From: Helicobacter sp. 11S02596-1
GTDB lineage: Bacteria > Campylobacterota > Campylobacteria > Campylobacterales > Helicobacteraceae
Length of the DNA: 64,000 bases
Assembly: GCF_002272825.1 (NCBI RefSeq)
Contig: NZ_MLAM01000002.1
Location: forward strand, 173,492-237,491
Direction of reading: 5' to 3'
The notes under the pieces are model-generated. The model was not told the origin of the DNA. It ran no database searches and saw only the letters and a list, made by a program, of their open reading frames with translations. This document shows, piece after piece, positions 33,500-43,924 of the stretch (position 1 is its first letter; every line of letters begins with the position of its first letter). The position numbers and the translations under genes were made by a program.

Positions 33500-33545
33500 A
33501 AGGGTGATTATAGCATTAATTTTATTAATTTCTGTAGCCCTTTAA
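33468..33545 (+). CDS. Candidate type I toxin, 25-residue hydrophobic peptide
   Basis: A 25-codon ORF begins MPVFKIIKLILR and ends LLISVAL, giving a basic N-terminus and a single hydrophobic helix, as in membrane-acting type I toxins. The ribosome-binding site GAGGTGG lies 5 bases before the ATG and is masked by a hairpin (ACCTC 33446-33450 / GAGGT 33456-33460). The 5' leader has two mutually exclusive hairpins: GCCAAGAGG/CCTCTTGGC (33412-33436) and GAGGTTG/CAACCTC (33404-33431). The ORF itself contains TTAAGATAA/TTATCTTAA (33478-33501), and the 3' CCCTTTAAGATAA can compete for TTATCTTAAGGG. This mirrors the metastable folding of Helicobacter aapA mRNAs, although the peptide is not recognisably AapA. 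Confidence 0.6.
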   Translation: MPVFKIIKLILRVIIALILLISVAL

Positions 33546-33553
33546 GATAAAAC

Positions 33554-33596
33554 GCTTAGAGTGTAGGGAAATCCCCTTGAGCAAGCCACTCTAAGC
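33554..33596. terminator. Shared hairpin between the toxin locus and mscS
   Basis: GCTTAGAGTG (33554-33563) pairs with CACTCTAAGC (33587-33596). Read on the minus strand it is followed by GTTTTATC and probably ends mscS transcription. On the plus strand it would protect or end the toxin mRNA. Confidence 0.55.
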
Positions 33597-33653
33597 CCCT
33601 TGATTATCTCCCTCTAGCTTGCTTTTGTTGATTATTATTTTTTAAATAAATTC

Positions 33654-35555
33654 CTAGCATAAGGTTTTTGGGAATGTCTCCACATAAACACTCTGGCTGG
33701 GGAATGCAAAGCTCAAGCCGTTGTTTTCTACGATAGCCATTATTTTAAGGATCACATCTTCTTTGACTTTTAGAAATTCTCCCCAAACCACGCTTTTGCT
33801 AAAGCAATAAATCAAAATATTGATCGAACTTTCTGCTAATTCATCGACAAACACAAAAAGCGTGCTTTTATAGCCCATATAATCATCCATTGAAATGATG
33901 TCTTTTTTGAAAATCACCTCATAATCTAACGAACCTCGCTCATCGCTATCTTTTGAGATATGCGGGTTGTTGAGTAGCATTTCTTTGATTTCTTTGACGC
34001 ATTTTTGGAGTTTTTCGGCTGGGGTGTCATAAGTCAAGCCAATATTCATCTTGATACGCCTGCCAACCTTGCGGCGATTCCAGTTGCGGATGGAGCGATT
34101 GGCAAGCTCGGAATTTGGCACAAAAAGCAGTGCATTATCAAACGTCCGCACACTCGTGCGTCGCAAACCCATCTCCACGACCGTTCCCTCAATATCCCCG
34201 CAAACTATCCAATCACCCTGCGAAAACGAATTGTCAAAAAGGAGCATTACCGAAGCAAAGAAATTTGCCAGCATATCTTTGACCGCCAAAGCCACTGCCA
34301 AGCCCCCAATCCCCAAAGAAGCGATGATAGCAGAGATATTGAAGCCCAAATGTTTCAAAATCGCCAAAATAGCAATCACAATCACGATGAAGTAGATGAT
34401 TTTTAAGATCAGATTGATGACTTCTTTTCTGAACCCATCGGTGCTTTTTTGCGCAATGGTCGTGATAAAGGCGGTGCCATAGCCTTTGAGTAGCGAAATC
34501 ACAAACCACGCCAATAAGGCAATATAGACCACCCCAAACCAAATCTGAAGCTTGATGGAAGGCAGGCTGGGGTAATACAAAATATCCAAAGAAATATCAA
34601 AGCTATAAACCAACAAAAAAACCGACACAGGGGCAATGATGTCATTGCGGATTTTGTTTTGTATCTCGCGATTGTGGCGGGTGAATTTGATAAAAAAATC
34701 CAGTAGTTTCATAATGATTCTCGCTACAATCTTGCGACATCCCAGCAACAAAATAAGCGTTACAAGAGAGAGCACAACCTTTGCGATACCTAGATTATGC
34801 GTTGTTAGCGGGATATAATGATCGATTTTTTCTAGCACCCATTCCATCCCGATACTCATCGCCACGCTCTGTGGTAGCACTTCTTGCGGGTTTTTTTGAA
34901 TGTAATTGATGATTTCTATATAAGTTTGTAGCTTGATTTGATATTCTTTGAGTTCGGTTTTTATGATATGGATTTGTGGCTCTTTGAGTTTTTCTTGCGA
35001 CTCGGTTTGGAGCGTTTTGGAAAAAAAGTCTTCTTGAACCTCTTTTTGATTCAATTCGATCAAATAGGGCGAAATAATCTTGATAATATCTTCTTTTTGG
35101 CTAAAAAAATCAATTTTTTGACGCAAAGTTTCCAAAAACTCATACATTTTTTGATCCAACCAAAGAGAATCTAACCTGATCTTATCGAGGGAAAAGGCAT
35201 AAATATCTTGGATTTGCGTGCTGGTTTTTAAGCGTTGTTTGATTTGGTCTTGCTCAGTTTTGTTTTGTTCGATGTTGATACCTATTTTTTCCTTGCGATG
35301 GGTGATTTTAGAAACGAGTTCTTTCATCAAATGATTTTTTTGATCGGCATACAAAGTCGATTCTTGGAGCTTTTGCGGGTCTTTTTTGGTGGTGGCAATG
35401 AGCGTATTGAGTTTGTCGATTTGCTTCAAAATCACATACAAATCAACAAAATCCGGCTCTGTTGCTTTGAGGGTGGTTGGGAGGGCAAGCGGGGCAAAAA
35501 CCCCAAAAAATACGCTAAAAAATATAATCTTGCAAGCAAAAATCATCTTTTTCAT
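33654..35555 (-). CDS. MscS-family mechanosensitive channel, large form
   Basis: The protein is 633 residues. A signal peptide (about 1-30) is followed by a mostly helical periplasmic domain (to about residue 240, with many Lys, Glu and Gln). Several membrane segments follow, then the MscS pore helix (IGGLAVALAVKDMLANFFASVMLLFDNSF) and the cytoplasmic beta domain (VEMGLRRTSVRTFDNALLFVPNSELANRSIRNW). Such large MscS proteins release solutes on osmotic downshock. A homologue lies near metG in H. pylori. Gene order here is different, next to murD, whose 3' part is 18 bases upstream. Confidence 0.85.
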   Translation of the reverse strand: MKKMIFACKIIFFSVFFGVFAPLALPTTLKATEPDFVDLYVILKQIDKLNTLIATTKKDPQKLQESTLYADQKNHLMKELVSKITHRKEKIGINIEQNKTEQDQIKQRLKTSTQIQDIYAFSLDKIRLDSLWLDQKMYEFLETLRQKIDFFSQKEDIIKIISPYLIELNQKEVQEDFFSKTLQTESQEKLKEPQIHIIKTELKEYQIKLQTYIEIINYIQKNPQEVLPQSVAMSIGMEWVLEKIDHYIPLTTHNLGIAKVVLSLVTLILLLGCRKIVARIIMKLLDFFIKFTRHNREIQNKIRNDIIAPVSVFLLVYSFDISLDILYYPSLPSIKLQIWFGVVYIALLAWFVISLLKGYGTAFITTIAQKSTDGFRKEVINLILKIIYFIVIVIAILAILKHLGFNISAIIASLGIGGLAVALAVKDMLANFFASVMLLFDNSFSQGDWIVCGDIEGTVVEMGLRRTSVRTFDNALLFVPNSELANRSIRNWNRRKVGRRIKMNIGLTYDTPAEKLQKCVKEIKEMLLNNPHISKDSDERGSLDYEVIFKKDIISMDDYMGYKSTLFVFVDELAESSINILIYCFSKSVVWGEFLKVKEDVILKIMAIVENNGLSFAFPSQSVYVETFPKTLC

Positions 35556-35573
35556 TGCTTTTTATCCTTTTTG

Positions 35574-36827
35574 TTACTCGTTTAAGGCGTATTGTTGGAA
35601 TAATTCCCCACGTTCTTTGTAAGATACAAATTGATCCAAGCTCGCAGCAGCTGGGGAAAGCAAACCCACGCCATCAAGCCCTAAAGAATCTTTGATTTTC
35701 TTGACAGCCTTTTCTAGCTCGCCACAACTATGGATAGCGATCCCAAAGTCTTTTGCTAGCCCCAAGAGTTTTTTTTCATTGCTCCCGATGGCAAAAATCT
35801 CAATATCCAAATTTTTTGCCAGTTCAAAAATAGGTTGCTGATCCGCCCCTTTATCATCCCCGCCCAAAATCAAAAATATTTTTTTGTTTTGATAGCGTTT
35901 TAGGGCTTCTAATGTGGCATCAACATTTGTCCCTTTGCTGTCATCTACCCACAAACGCCCCGCTTTATCGTGAAATTCCTCGATACGATGGGCGCCCACC
36001 TGGAATGTTCCTAGCAAATCAACATCAATAATGCCAAACAAAAGCTTGCAGGCCTGCAATGCCAAGAGCGCATCGAGCAAAAAAGGTTCGCCAAAACCAA
36101 CAGCCTCTAGTGGCACGCCGATTTGTTGGGCTAGATCGAAAGAATCCTTGTAGAAAAACGCTTTTCCTAAGAATTCCTTGACTTCAGGGCGGGTGTGAAA
36201 CTCATAGGGGAGGATCGCAAAAGTATCTTTTGGCATTAACAAAAGGGGTTTTAGCTTATCACAGATATAGGCTTCAAAACTCCCGTGCCAATCGATATGA
36301 TCTTGCTTTACTGGCAATAATAAATACAGATTGGGGAAAGCCTTGTGGGTATAATGCAGACTAAAAGAACTCGTTTCAAGCACCCATAAATGCGATTTTT
36401 GCGTATAAAGCTCTGCTAAAGGTGTGCCGATATTTCCCCCGCTTTTTGCCCCAAATTTCCCCAGCAAAAGCGTGAGCATTTCGGTTGTGGTGGTTTTGCC
36501 ATTTGTCCCGCTTATCCAAATGCTTTTGGGAGAATAGCCAGCAGAAAATAAACCATAAAAATAATCATATTCTGAAATAAGATTTTTTGCATTTTGGATC
36601 AAAGGGTGGCTTGGGGGGATGCCCGGACTTAGGATTTCCATTGTTGATTGATAGGCGGAATCTTGCGGTTTGAATGCACCGCTTGGTAGCAAAAAATTGC
36701 CCCGCTCATCGGTTGAGTTACGAGAAAATTTATCATCAAAAATATTGCATAAAATCCCCTGGTTATTGAGAAAATTCACGATGGGTTTTGTGGTAATCCC
36801 ATAGCCAAAAATCGAAATACGTTGCAT
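35574..36827 (-). CDS. murD: UDP-N-acetylmuramoylalanine-D-glutamate ligase
   Basis: MurD adds D-glutamate to UDP-MurNAc-L-Ala in peptidoglycan synthesis. The ATP-binding motif SGTNGKTTTTEMLTLLLGK lies near residues 107-125. Further Mur ligase blocks include DHIDWHGS and AHRIEEF...VDDSKGTNVDATLEAL. At 417 residues it is slightly short, as in other Helicobacter. It follows mraY by 31 bases on the same strand, forming a mraY-murD unit. Confidence 0.93.
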   Translation of the reverse strand: MQRISIFGYGITTKPIVNFLNNQGILCNIFDDKFSRNSTDERGNFLLPSGAFKPQDSAYQSTMEILSPGIPPSHPLIQNAKNLISEYDYFYGLFSAGYSPKSIWISGTNGKTTTTEMLTLLLGKFGAKSGGNIGTPLAELYTQKSHLWVLETSSFSLHYTHKAFPNLYLLLPVKQDHIDWHGSFEAYICDKLKPLLLMPKDTFAILPYEFHTRPEVKEFLGKAFFYKDSFDLAQQIGVPLEAVGFGEPFLLDALLALQACKLLFGIIDVDLLGTFQVGAHRIEEFHDKAGRLWVDDSKGTNVDATLEALKRYQNKKIFLILGGDDKGADQQPIFELAKNLDIEIFAIGSNEKKLLGLAKDFGIAIHSCGELEKAVKKIKDSLGLDGVGLLSPAAASLDQFVSYKERGELFQQYALNE

Positions 36828-36858
36828 TAGTGCCCTTTTTCTTTATTTTTTGATGGTG

Positions 36859-37929
36859 TTACCTGATTTTGATACTCATCAAAGCGATGATATTGCTCAA
36901 AATCGCAATGATCCAAAACCGGACGATGATTTTATTTTCTGCCCAGCCTTTTACCTCGAAATGATGGTGGATAGGCGCCATCAAAAAGATTCGTTTTTTG
37001 CGGGTTTTATAGCTCCCCACTTGCAAGATAACCGAGAGGGTTTCGATGACAAAAATCGAGCCGATCAAAATCAATAAGATTTCATTATTGGAGACAATCG
37101 CCATATACGCAATAAATCCCCCGACTGCAAGGCTACCGCTATCGCCCATAAATACTTGGGCAGGGTGGCAGTTATACCACAAAAACCCAAAAAGCGAGCC
37201 AATGAGGGCGACAGAAACGACAAAAAGCTCGCCCGCATCAACGACACGGGGCCACAAAAGATATCGGGAAAACTCCGCATTCCCTGCGATATAAACAAAT
37301 ATCGAGAGCGATACGAGCGCACAAATACTCGGCACGCTTGCAAGCCCATCAAGCCCATCGGTGATATTGACCGCATTGGTAGTGGCTAAAAATACCAATG
37401 TCCAAAAAGCGATGGCTACACCGGGGTAATCGCCTAGATAAAATAAGGGTTTTTTCATAAAAGGCACATACAGGCTAGAATCTAGCCCGTGTAGGCTCAA
37501 AGAGCTTGCCACGCCTGTAGAAATCACAAACAAAAGGATGAATTTGAGGCGCGCGCTCATCCCGCTATTTTTCCTCGCAGCGATCTTCATATAATCATCT
37601 CGAGCGCCAATAAGCCCAAAAGCAATCAAGACAAAAAGTCCCAAGATGACATAGGCATTGTTGAGTTTCACGCTCAAAATCGAAGCGATCACGGTTGCGA
37701 AAATAAATACAACCCCACCCATTGTGGGGGTGTTTGCCTTGCCTTGATGGGCGGGAACAAACGTGGATATGGGTTGATTGGCGTTTTTGGATTTTGCCCA
37801 TTTGATAAATGCCGGCATCACAAAAGCACACAAACAAAAGCCAACAAAAAAGCTAATACCCGCCCGAAAGGTGAGGTATTGGAACACATTGATACCCAAA
37901 TCAGAATAGAGATAATACAACATAGACAC
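36859..37929 (-). CDS. mraY: Phospho-MurNAc-pentapeptide transferase MraY
   Basis: MraY moves phospho-MurNAc-pentapeptide onto undecaprenyl phosphate, the first membrane step of peptidoglycan synthesis. The 356-residue protein has about ten hydrophobic segments and the family blocks [18 protein letters not shown] and [19 protein letters not shown], with the conserved Asp residues. It leads the mraY-murD pair; dedA is divergent upstream. Confidence 0.95.
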   Translation of the reverse strand: MSMLYYLYSDLGINVFQYLTFRAGISFFVGFCLCAFVMPAFIKWAKSKNANQPISTFVPAHQGKANTPTMGGVVFIFATVIASILSVKLNNAYVILGLFVLIAFGLIGARDDYMKIAARKNSGMSARLKFILLFVISTGVASSLSLHGLDSSLYVPFMKKPLFYLGDYPGVAIAFWTLVFLATTNAVNITDGLDGLASVPSICALVSLSIFVYIAGNAEFSRYLLWPRVVDAGELFVVSVALIGSLFGFLWYNCHPAQVFMGDSGSLAVGGFIAYMAIVSNNEILLILIGSIFVIETLSVILQVGSYKTRKKRIFLMAPIHHHFEVKGWAENKIIVRFWIIAILSNIIALMSIKIR

Positions 37930-38004
37930 CCCAAGTATTTTAGTTTCTGAAATTATAAAGCAGTTTTAGGATAAAATGAACGAATTTTTGTAGAAAGAGA
38001 ATAA

Positions 38005-38574
38005 ATGCAAGAAGCCATCCAATCATTCCAAGATTCTTTTCAAACGTGGGGCTATTTGATTTTATTTTTATATTGTATGGGTAGTGGGTATGTCGGCATT
38101 GTGATTGCAGGAATTTTAAGTTCTTTAGGCAGTATGGATATTGGCATTTCTATCGTGGTTGCTTTTTTGGGTAATACCTTTGGGAGCAGTGTTTTAGCAT
38201 TATTGGGCAGGTATCAAAAAGCTGATATTTTGAAATATTTTTCCAAACATCGCAGGAAAGTTGCCCTCGTGCATTTGTGGATGAAACGCTATGGGGTTTG
38301 GCTGATTTTTATTAACAAATACATTTATGGGGTCAAAACCGCTGTCCCGATTGTTATTGGTTTGAGCAAATATGATTTGAGAAAGTTTTTGATACTCAAT
38401 GCGATCGCTTGTGCGATTTGGGCGGTGCTGATTGGGATGGTGTCGTTTTTTGCTAGCGAGGTCATCAAGACGATTTTTGTCAAAGTGGGTGATATAGGGT
38501 ATGTGATGCCATTGGTATTTGCCCTGCTGGTTTTGGTGGTTTGGTTTTTGCTCAAAAGATTTGGCGAGAAATAA
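38005..38574 (+). CDS. DedA-family membrane protein
   Basis: The 189-residue protein has about five hydrophobic segments. The block FGSSVLALLGRYQKAD and the later RYGVWLIFINKYIYGVKTAVPIVIGLSKY contain the Gly- and Arg-rich signature of DedA/VTT proteins, which are implicated in phospholipid or undecaprenyl phosphate flipping and envelope stability. A TAAAAT -10 lies at about 37972, just upstream. Its neighbourhood next to mraY fits a role in lipid carrier recycling, but this is inference. Confidence 0.8.
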   Translation: MQEAIQSFQDSFQTWGYLILFLYCMGSGYVGIVIAGILSSLGSMDIGISIVVAFLGNTFGSSVLALLGRYQKADILKYFSKHRRKVALVHLWMKRYGVWLIFINKYIYGVKTAVPIVIGLSKYDLRKFLILNAIACAIWAVLIGMVSFFASEVIKTIFVKVGDIGYVMPLVFALLVLVVWFLLKRFGEK

Positions 38575-38625
38575 GAATATTTTTGATTTTGTATTGCAGG
38601 AAAGTTTTTGATATTTATTTTGGTG

Positions 38626-38631
38626 TATAAT
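38626..38631 (+). promoter_or_regulatory. -10 promoter of fldA
   Basis: GGTGTATAATAC has TATAAT with an extended TG, 40 bases before the fldA ATG, which itself follows AAAGGATAAAACA. Confidence 0.6.
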
Positions 38632-38670
38632 ACAAAATCTCAATTCAAATAAATCATAAAGGATAAAACA

Positions 38671-39171
38671 ATGAAAAAAATAGGCATTTTTTACGGCAGT
38701 GATAGTGGCAATACCCAGACAATCTGCGAGAAGATCGCCGATAAACTTGGCAAAGAAAATGTAGAACTTATCGATGTTGCCAAGGCTTCTAAAGACCAAC
38801 TTTTGGGGTTTGATAATCTGATTTTGGCAAGCTCAACTTACGGGAGCGGGGATCTCCAAACTGATTGGGAAGATTTTATCGGTTCTTTGGATGAAAGCGA
38901 TTTTGCTGGCAAAACCATTGCGCTTGTTGGGCTTGGCGATCAAGACACGTATAGCGATACATTTTGTGATGCCCTCTACCATCTCTATGAAAAAGCAAAA
39001 GGTGGCAAACTCATCGGGCAAACATCGACAGATGGTTATAGCTTCGATGACTCCAAAGCCGTAGATGGCGGTAAGTTTGTCGGATTGGCAATCGATGAAG
39101 ACAATCAAGATGATTTGACAGAGGGTCGCATTGATGCTTGGGTCAATGACATCCAATCAAAATTTGCTTAG
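38671..39171 (+). CDS. fldA: Flavodoxin
   Basis: This 166-residue FMN electron carrier has the phosphate loop [11 protein letters not shown] at residues 9-19 and the aromatic flavin-stacking region SSTYGSGDL near residues 54-62. It is a long-chain flavodoxin, as expected for Helicobacter, where FldA accepts electrons from pyruvate:flavodoxin oxidoreductase and is essential. It has its own promoter and ends convergent to tyrA with 31 bases between. Confidence 0.95.
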   Translation: MKKIGIFYGSDSGNTQTICEKIADKLGKENVELIDVAKASKDQLLGFDNLILASSTYGSGDLQTDWEDFIGSLDESDFAGKTIALVGLGDQDTYSDTFCDALYHLYEKAKGGKLIGQTSTDGYSFDDSKAVDGGKFVGLAIDEDNQDDLTEGRIDAWVNDIQSKFA

Positions 39172-39202
39172 TTTTTCTAAGCAAGCTTTTATATAATCGC
39201 TT

Positions 39203-40030
39203 TTACATAAAATTCTGAAGGGTGTTGGCTTTTGCCATCCACTCTTTGAATTCTTCCCATCTTTCTTCTTGAATAAGTTTTTCCGCCAATAGCATTTCTT
39301 TGCCAAACAAATCAATCGAATGCAAGACGTTTTGTTTATTTTGTTTGAAAACATCGTGCCACATAATCGGCGAGCTTTTTGAAATCCGGCTCATATCCTT
39401 AAACCCCCCGCCAACAAGCGCGAGAATGGTTTGTGGGTTTTCTTGAGACAAAACGGTATTAGCAAGGGCATAACTAATAACGTGAGGCAGATGGCTAATG
39501 AGGGCGATATGCTTATCGTGGTCTTTGGGATCCATCTTGATGATACGCATCCCGATAGAGACAAAAATCTCTTTCGCACACGCGATTTGAAATTCACCAC
39601 TATGCTCCAAATCTGTCAAGATGATGATTTTGTTTTTGAAAAGATCATTGAGTGCGGCTTTGGGTCCATAAAACTCTGTCCCACTCATCGGGTGGGCAGC
39701 AATAAAGTTTTTGCGGATTTTTGGTGGCACAGCTTCGATGATTTTTTCTTTTGCCCCGCCAAGATCGATGATAGTAGTATGCGGGGAAATCTTATCAAAC
39801 TTTTGGAGTGCCTGGGTGATGGCCTCTAGCGGGATGGCTAAAAAAATAATATCGCATTCTTGGATCTCATCAAAACTCACGCATTCATCTACCAATCCCA
39901 AAGACAGCGCCTGCTGGGTATGCAAGGCATTAATATCATAGCCCAAAATGGTTTTAAACATCTTGGTTTCTTGCAATGCCAATCCCATCGACCCGCCAAT
40001 GAGCCCTAGCCCAATAATCCCAGCTTGCAT
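39203..40030 (-). CDS. tyrA: Prephenate dehydrogenase
   Basis: TyrA converts prephenate to 4-hydroxyphenylpyruvate for tyrosine synthesis. The NAD-binding motif GLGLIGGSMGLAL lies at residues 7-19. The family block AAHPMSGTEFYGP near residue 115, with the catalytic His, is intact. At 275 residues it is a monofunctional enzyme with no chorismate mutase domain. It is the last gene of the bamD-lon-tyrA run on the minus strand. Confidence 0.93.
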   Translation of the reverse strand: MQAGIIGLGLIGGSMGLALQETKMFKTILGYDINALHTQQALSLGLVDECVSFDEIQECDIIFLAIPLEAITQALQKFDKISPHTTIIDLGGAKEKIIEAVPPKIRKNFIAAHPMSGTEFYGPKAALNDLFKNKIIILTDLEHSGEFQIACAKEIFVSIGMRIIKMDPKDHDKHIALISHLPHVISYALANTVLSQENPQTILALVGGGFKDMSRISKSSPIMWHDVFKQNKQNVLHSIDLFGKEMLLAEKLIQEERWEEFKEWMAKANTLQNFM

Positions 40031-40119
40031 ATTCGCTCCCTATAAATAAAATAATCGCCCCATCACTCCGATTGCCCCAACTTGTCTCAACGGCAAAAAC
40101 TAGGACCTAATGCGATGGT

Positions 40120-42519
40120 CTATAAAAGCACCTCTTTTAAAACTTCTTCGATCGTAACAACAGGCACGATTTGGATTTCTTTTTTGACTTCTTCAGGAAT
40201 ATCGTCCAAGTCCCTTTTGTAGTTTTTTTCAGGGATGAGGGCTTTTTTGATACCTGCTTTATGGGCAGCGATAAGCTTTTCTTTGAGTCCCCCGATGGGC
40301 AAAACCCTCCCTGTGAGTGTCAATTCTCCTGTCATCGCAACATCTGCACGCGTCTTTTTTTCGCACAAAATCGAAGCGATCACGCTTGCCATCGCAATGC
40401 CCGCACTCGGACCATCTTTTGGCGTTGCTCCCTCAGGGACGTGCAAGTGGATATCATAGAGATTATAGACTTGGGCTTCTTCATCTTTTTTTGTTTTTTT
40501 GGATTTTTTTATCGGGGCTTTTAATATCTCTGAATCAATCAACACCTTGATGACAGAAAATGCGATACGCGCAGATTCTTTCATCACATCGCCTAGGCTA
40601 CCTGTGAGCGTGAGTGTGCCTTTGCCTTTGATTTTGATCGCTTCGATTTTGAGCACATCGCCCCCCACGCTTGTCCAAGCTAGCCCATTGACAACGCCGA
40701 TTTTGTTTTCTTCATCGATAGCATCGATTTCAAAAACGATTTTGTCAAGATATTGTGGTAACTCTTTGGGGCTGATGGTGATTTTTTTGGGTTTGTCTTT
40801 TGATTCCAAAATGATTTTGGCACACTTCCTCATTAAAGTAGCGATACTCCGACGCAGATTCCTCACACCGGCTTCACGGGTATATTTCTCGATGATAGTC
40901 TTGATCGCAGCGGGTGTGATGGCGATTTCATTTGATTTGAGGGCGTGTTTTTTGAGTTCTTGGGGGATGAGGTATTTTTTTGCGATTTCTTCTTTTTCTT
41001 GTGGGGTGTAGCTTGAAACCGAGATAAACTCCATCCGATCACGCAATGGCGAGGGGATATTAGAAACATCGTTGGCTGTAGCGATGAAGATGATTTGGGA
41101 AAGGTCGATATTGAAATTCGTATAATAATCCCTAAAAGCAATATTTTGCTCGGGATCAAGGATTTCAAGCAAAACGCTGGTGGGATCGCCCCGCATACTC
41201 CTGCCGACTTTGTCGATCTCATCAAGCACCATCACGGGATTCATCTCTTTGGCTTCGATAAGTCCTTGCACGATACGCCCAGGCATTGCCCCTAGATAGG
41301 TCCGCCTGTGGCCCCTGAGTTCATTGACATCTTCAAGCCCTCCCAGGGCGATCCTCACTAAGGGGCGATTGATCGCCTTGGCGATGGAATTAGCAAGGCT
41401 TGTCTTCCCAACACCCGGAGGTCCATAAAAGCATAAGATCGTGCCTTTTCCCTCCGTGTTGGTTTTGTCCCTGAGATTGAGGAGTTCCCTAACGGCAAAA
41501 TATTCCACAATCCTTTCTTTGGGTTTTTGGAGGGAATAATGATCAGAATCGAGTTGGTTTTGGACATTTTTGATCGAAAGCTTTTTTTTGCCAAATTTTC
41601 CAAATGGGATTTCAAGCACCCATTCGATGTAGTTTTGCACGATATTGGCATCGGCACTATCTTGGTGCATTTTGCTTAAGCGATCGATTTGTTTTTTGAC
41701 TTCTTTATACGCTTCTTTGTCCATAAATGGCTTGATTTTTTCAAGTTTTTGGCAATATTCTTCGATTTCCTCATCACGTTGTTTATCCACGCCGAGTTCT
41801 TTTTGGATCTGTTTGAGTTGTTCTTTGAGGAAATATTCTTTGTTGATTTGCTCCATTTTATTATGGACTTTGCTTTTGATTTCTTTTTGGAGCTTTTGGG
41901 TTTGGGTCTCCTCAATCACCAGATCGATCAAAATCAACAGCCTTTCTTCGGTATCATCGCTGGCAAAAAGCTGGTAGGATTGTTCTTTTTTCAATCGCAA
42001 GGTCGAGGCAACTAGATCGATAATCCGATTGGGATCATCGTTGTCATCGATGGTTTTGAGCAAATCAGGGGGAAAAAATTGGCTGATATTGGCTAGATTA
42101 GTAACTTTTTCACGCAAAACTTCCATCATCGCATTGATTTTATCAATATCATAATCCCTATAATTGATGACATCGATGACTGCCTGAAGGGGGTCTTCAT
42201 CTTCTATCGAGAGGATTTTTCCTTTCATAATGCCTTGAAAAAGGAGCTTGATTCTCCCATCGGGCAGAGCGACTTTTCTCATAATGCTCCCGATAACCCC
42301 CACATCATAAAAACTATCCTTGAATCGTTTTTGTTCTTGGGAATTTTTCGCACAGCTCACAAATACCAGACTATTTTGTTCTAGTGCCTTATTGATGGCT
42401 TTGATATTGGGTTCATCGGTGATGAAAATGGGTGCAATCATAAATGGATACATAAAGACTTCATCTTCGATAATCACGGGGATGACACTTGGAAAATTAT
42501 CGTAATGATTGATTTGCAT
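40120..42519 (-). CDS. lon: ATP-dependent Lon protease
   Basis: Lon degrades abnormal and regulatory proteins. The N-terminal substrate domain ([19 protein letters not shown]) and a coiled-coil region lead to the AAA+ domain with [11 protein letters not shown], and the C-terminal protease domain has the catalytic dyad Ser705 (DGPSAG) and Lys748 ([12 protein letters not shown]). The 799 residues are full length. It follows bamD by 11 bases on the minus strand. No HAIR-like sigma32 promoter was recognised. Confidence 0.96.
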   Translation of the reverse strand: MQINHYDNFPSVIPVIIEDEVFMYPFMIAPIFITDEPNIKAINKALEQNSLVFVSCAKNSQEQKRFKDSFYDVGVIGSIMRKVALPDGRIKLLFQGIMKGKILSIEDEDPLQAVIDVINYRDYDIDKINAMMEVLREKVTNLANISQFFPPDLLKTIDDNDDPNRIIDLVASTLRLKKEQSYQLFASDDTEERLLILIDLVIEETQTQKLQKEIKSKVHNKMEQINKEYFLKEQLKQIQKELGVDKQRDEEIEEYCQKLEKIKPFMDKEAYKEVKKQIDRLSKMHQDSADANIVQNYIEWVLEIPFGKFGKKKLSIKNVQNQLDSDHYSLQKPKERIVEYFAVRELLNLRDKTNTEGKGTILCFYGPPGVGKTSLANSIAKAINRPLVRIALGGLEDVNELRGHRRTYLGAMPGRIVQGLIEAKEMNPVMVLDEIDKVGRSMRGDPTSVLLEILDPEQNIAFRDYYTNFNIDLSQIIFIATANDVSNIPSPLRDRMEFISVSSYTPQEKEEIAKKYLIPQELKKHALKSNEIAITPAAIKTIIEKYTREAGVRNLRRSIATLMRKCAKIILESKDKPKKITISPKELPQYLDKIVFEIDAIDEENKIGVVNGLAWTSVGGDVLKIEAIKIKGKGTLTLTGSLGDVMKESARIAFSVIKVLIDSEILKAPIKKSKKTKKDEEAQVYNLYDIHLHVPEGATPKDGPSAGIAMASVIASILCEKKTRADVAMTGELTLTGRVLPIGGLKEKLIAAHKAGIKKALIPEKNYKRDLDDIPEEVKKEIQIVPVVTIEEVLKEVLL

Positions 42520-42530
42520 AGGGGATTCCT

Positions 42531-43172
42531 TTACCAGTTAAATATGACAACATACCAGGGGATATGCGAAGGTTTGGGGTGCGTTTCTTTTTCGAGTTCA
42601 TCATCGATTCTTTCGAGATATTTATCAAGTGCTACTTTTTTGTGTTGTTTTTTATAGACATTGGCGATGGCTTTGTTGAGTTCGTTTTGACCCAATATAA
42701 ATTTTACCTGCATATATTCGACCAGTGGCATATAACGGCTATTGGGGTATTTTTCGATGAAATTATCTAGGGCGAGGATAGTATCAGAAACAAAATCTTG
42801 ATCTTTGCTTTGATTTCTAAACGCATAATAATGGGCTTGTAATTTCAAAAATGCGATGTAGTCGGCATTTTCAATCGTTCCATAGCGTTTGAGGTATTCA
42901 TCAAAATAAAATTCAGCCAAAATATATTCTTCTTGGCTCATATGCGCCTGCCCCAAAATCAACATCGCTTCGGGCAACAAAGGCGAATTGATATGCTCGC
43001 TTTGCAAAGAAGAATAATAGTTGTCAGCTGTCTCAAGATTCCCGAATTTGATTTCTTTGAGGATGCCTTGATACCAGTATATAGCGGGCTTGTTGTATTC
43101 TGTATTTTGTTTGGCACACGCAGCAAGGATGGCGATGAGTAAAAGTAAAAAAACAATTTGTCTATAGACCAT
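42531..43172 (-). CDS. bamD: BamD-like outer membrane assembly lipoprotein
   Basis: The 213-residue protein has a lipoprotein signal with lipobox LAAC (Cys at residue 19) and TPR-type helices ([47 protein letters not shown], then YPNSRYM), the fold of BamD/ComL. It serves beta-barrel insertion in the outer membrane together with BamA. Its place directly upstream of lon and divergent from fliW is the usual Helicobacter arrangement. Confidence 0.88.
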   Translation of the reverse strand: MVYRQIVFLLLLIAILAACAKQNTEYNKPAIYWYQGILKEIKFGNLETADNYYSSLQSEHINSPLLPEAMLILGQAHMSQEEYILAEFYFDEYLKRYGTIENADYIAFLKLQAHYYAFRNQSKDQDFVSDTILALDNFIEKYPNSRYMPLVEYMQVKFILGQNELNKAIANVYKKQHKKVALDKYLERIDDELEKETHPKPSHIPWYVVIFNW

Positions 43173-43371
43173 AGAACTCCCAAATTTGGATTTGTTATTT
43201 TGCTAAATTAATGAATTTAATTTTACATTATACCGAATCTCGTCGAATCAATCGGCAAAATAACTTTATAAAAATTGATTTTTGGGTGTAAAATTGGATA
43301 GAATATAAATAATTATGATAAGATTTGTTTTTCCAAATCAATATTGCAGCATAAAAATAGGGGTTTAACCA

Positions 43372-43800
43372 ATGATTTTTGATGTAAAATCGCCAATTTT
43401 GGGATTTGAAAACGTAACAAAAATGAAATTAGAAAAAATAGATGATATTTTTGTTCGCCTTAGCAATGCTGATAGCGATGTTCCTGTTTTTACGCTTATC
43501 AATCCATTTGTTTTGAGAGAATACGAATTTGACGTCCCGGTCGCATTGAAACTTTTACTTGACCTTGAAAATAGCAAAAATGTTTTTACTGCCAATATTA
43601 TGGTGATTCAAACGCCTATTGAAAACTCTACGATTAATTTTTTAGCCCCCGTTATCTTCAATTTTGACAATCAAACGATGGGACAAGTCGTTTTAGATAG
43701 CCTCAAATATCCCCAATACGGACTTGCTGAACCGATTTCTGATTACCACCAAGAAGAGAATAAGACAGAGAATAAACCAGAAAACAAAGAAGAAAAGTAA
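43372..43800 (+). CDS. fliW: Flagellar assembly factor FliW
   Basis: FliW binds flagellin and, when freed, blocks CsrA, linking flagellin translation to assembly. The 142-residue beta-barrel protein has the family blocks [18 protein letters not shown] and FTLINPF and the long loop [20 protein letters not shown]. The C-terminal tail is polar and rich in Glu, Asn and Lys. Its own AT-rich promoter region (43173-43371) separates it from bamD on the other strand. It is probably monocistronic. Confidence 0.9.
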   Translation: MIFDVKSPILGFENVTKMKLEKIDDIFVRLSNADSDVPVFTLINPFVLREYEFDVPVALKLLLDLENSKNVFTANIMVIQTPIENSTINFLAPVIFNFDNQTMGQVVLDSLKYPQYGLAEPISDYHQEENKTENKPENKEEK

Positions 43801-43924
43801 TTTTTTATTTGCTTGATTTATTTATGATTGCATTTTAGATGTTTTGCATACCATCAATTTGTGGCGAGCAGGTAAATTTTAAAATTTTTATACATTACTT
43901 GATAATATTAAAAAGGATTCTTTA

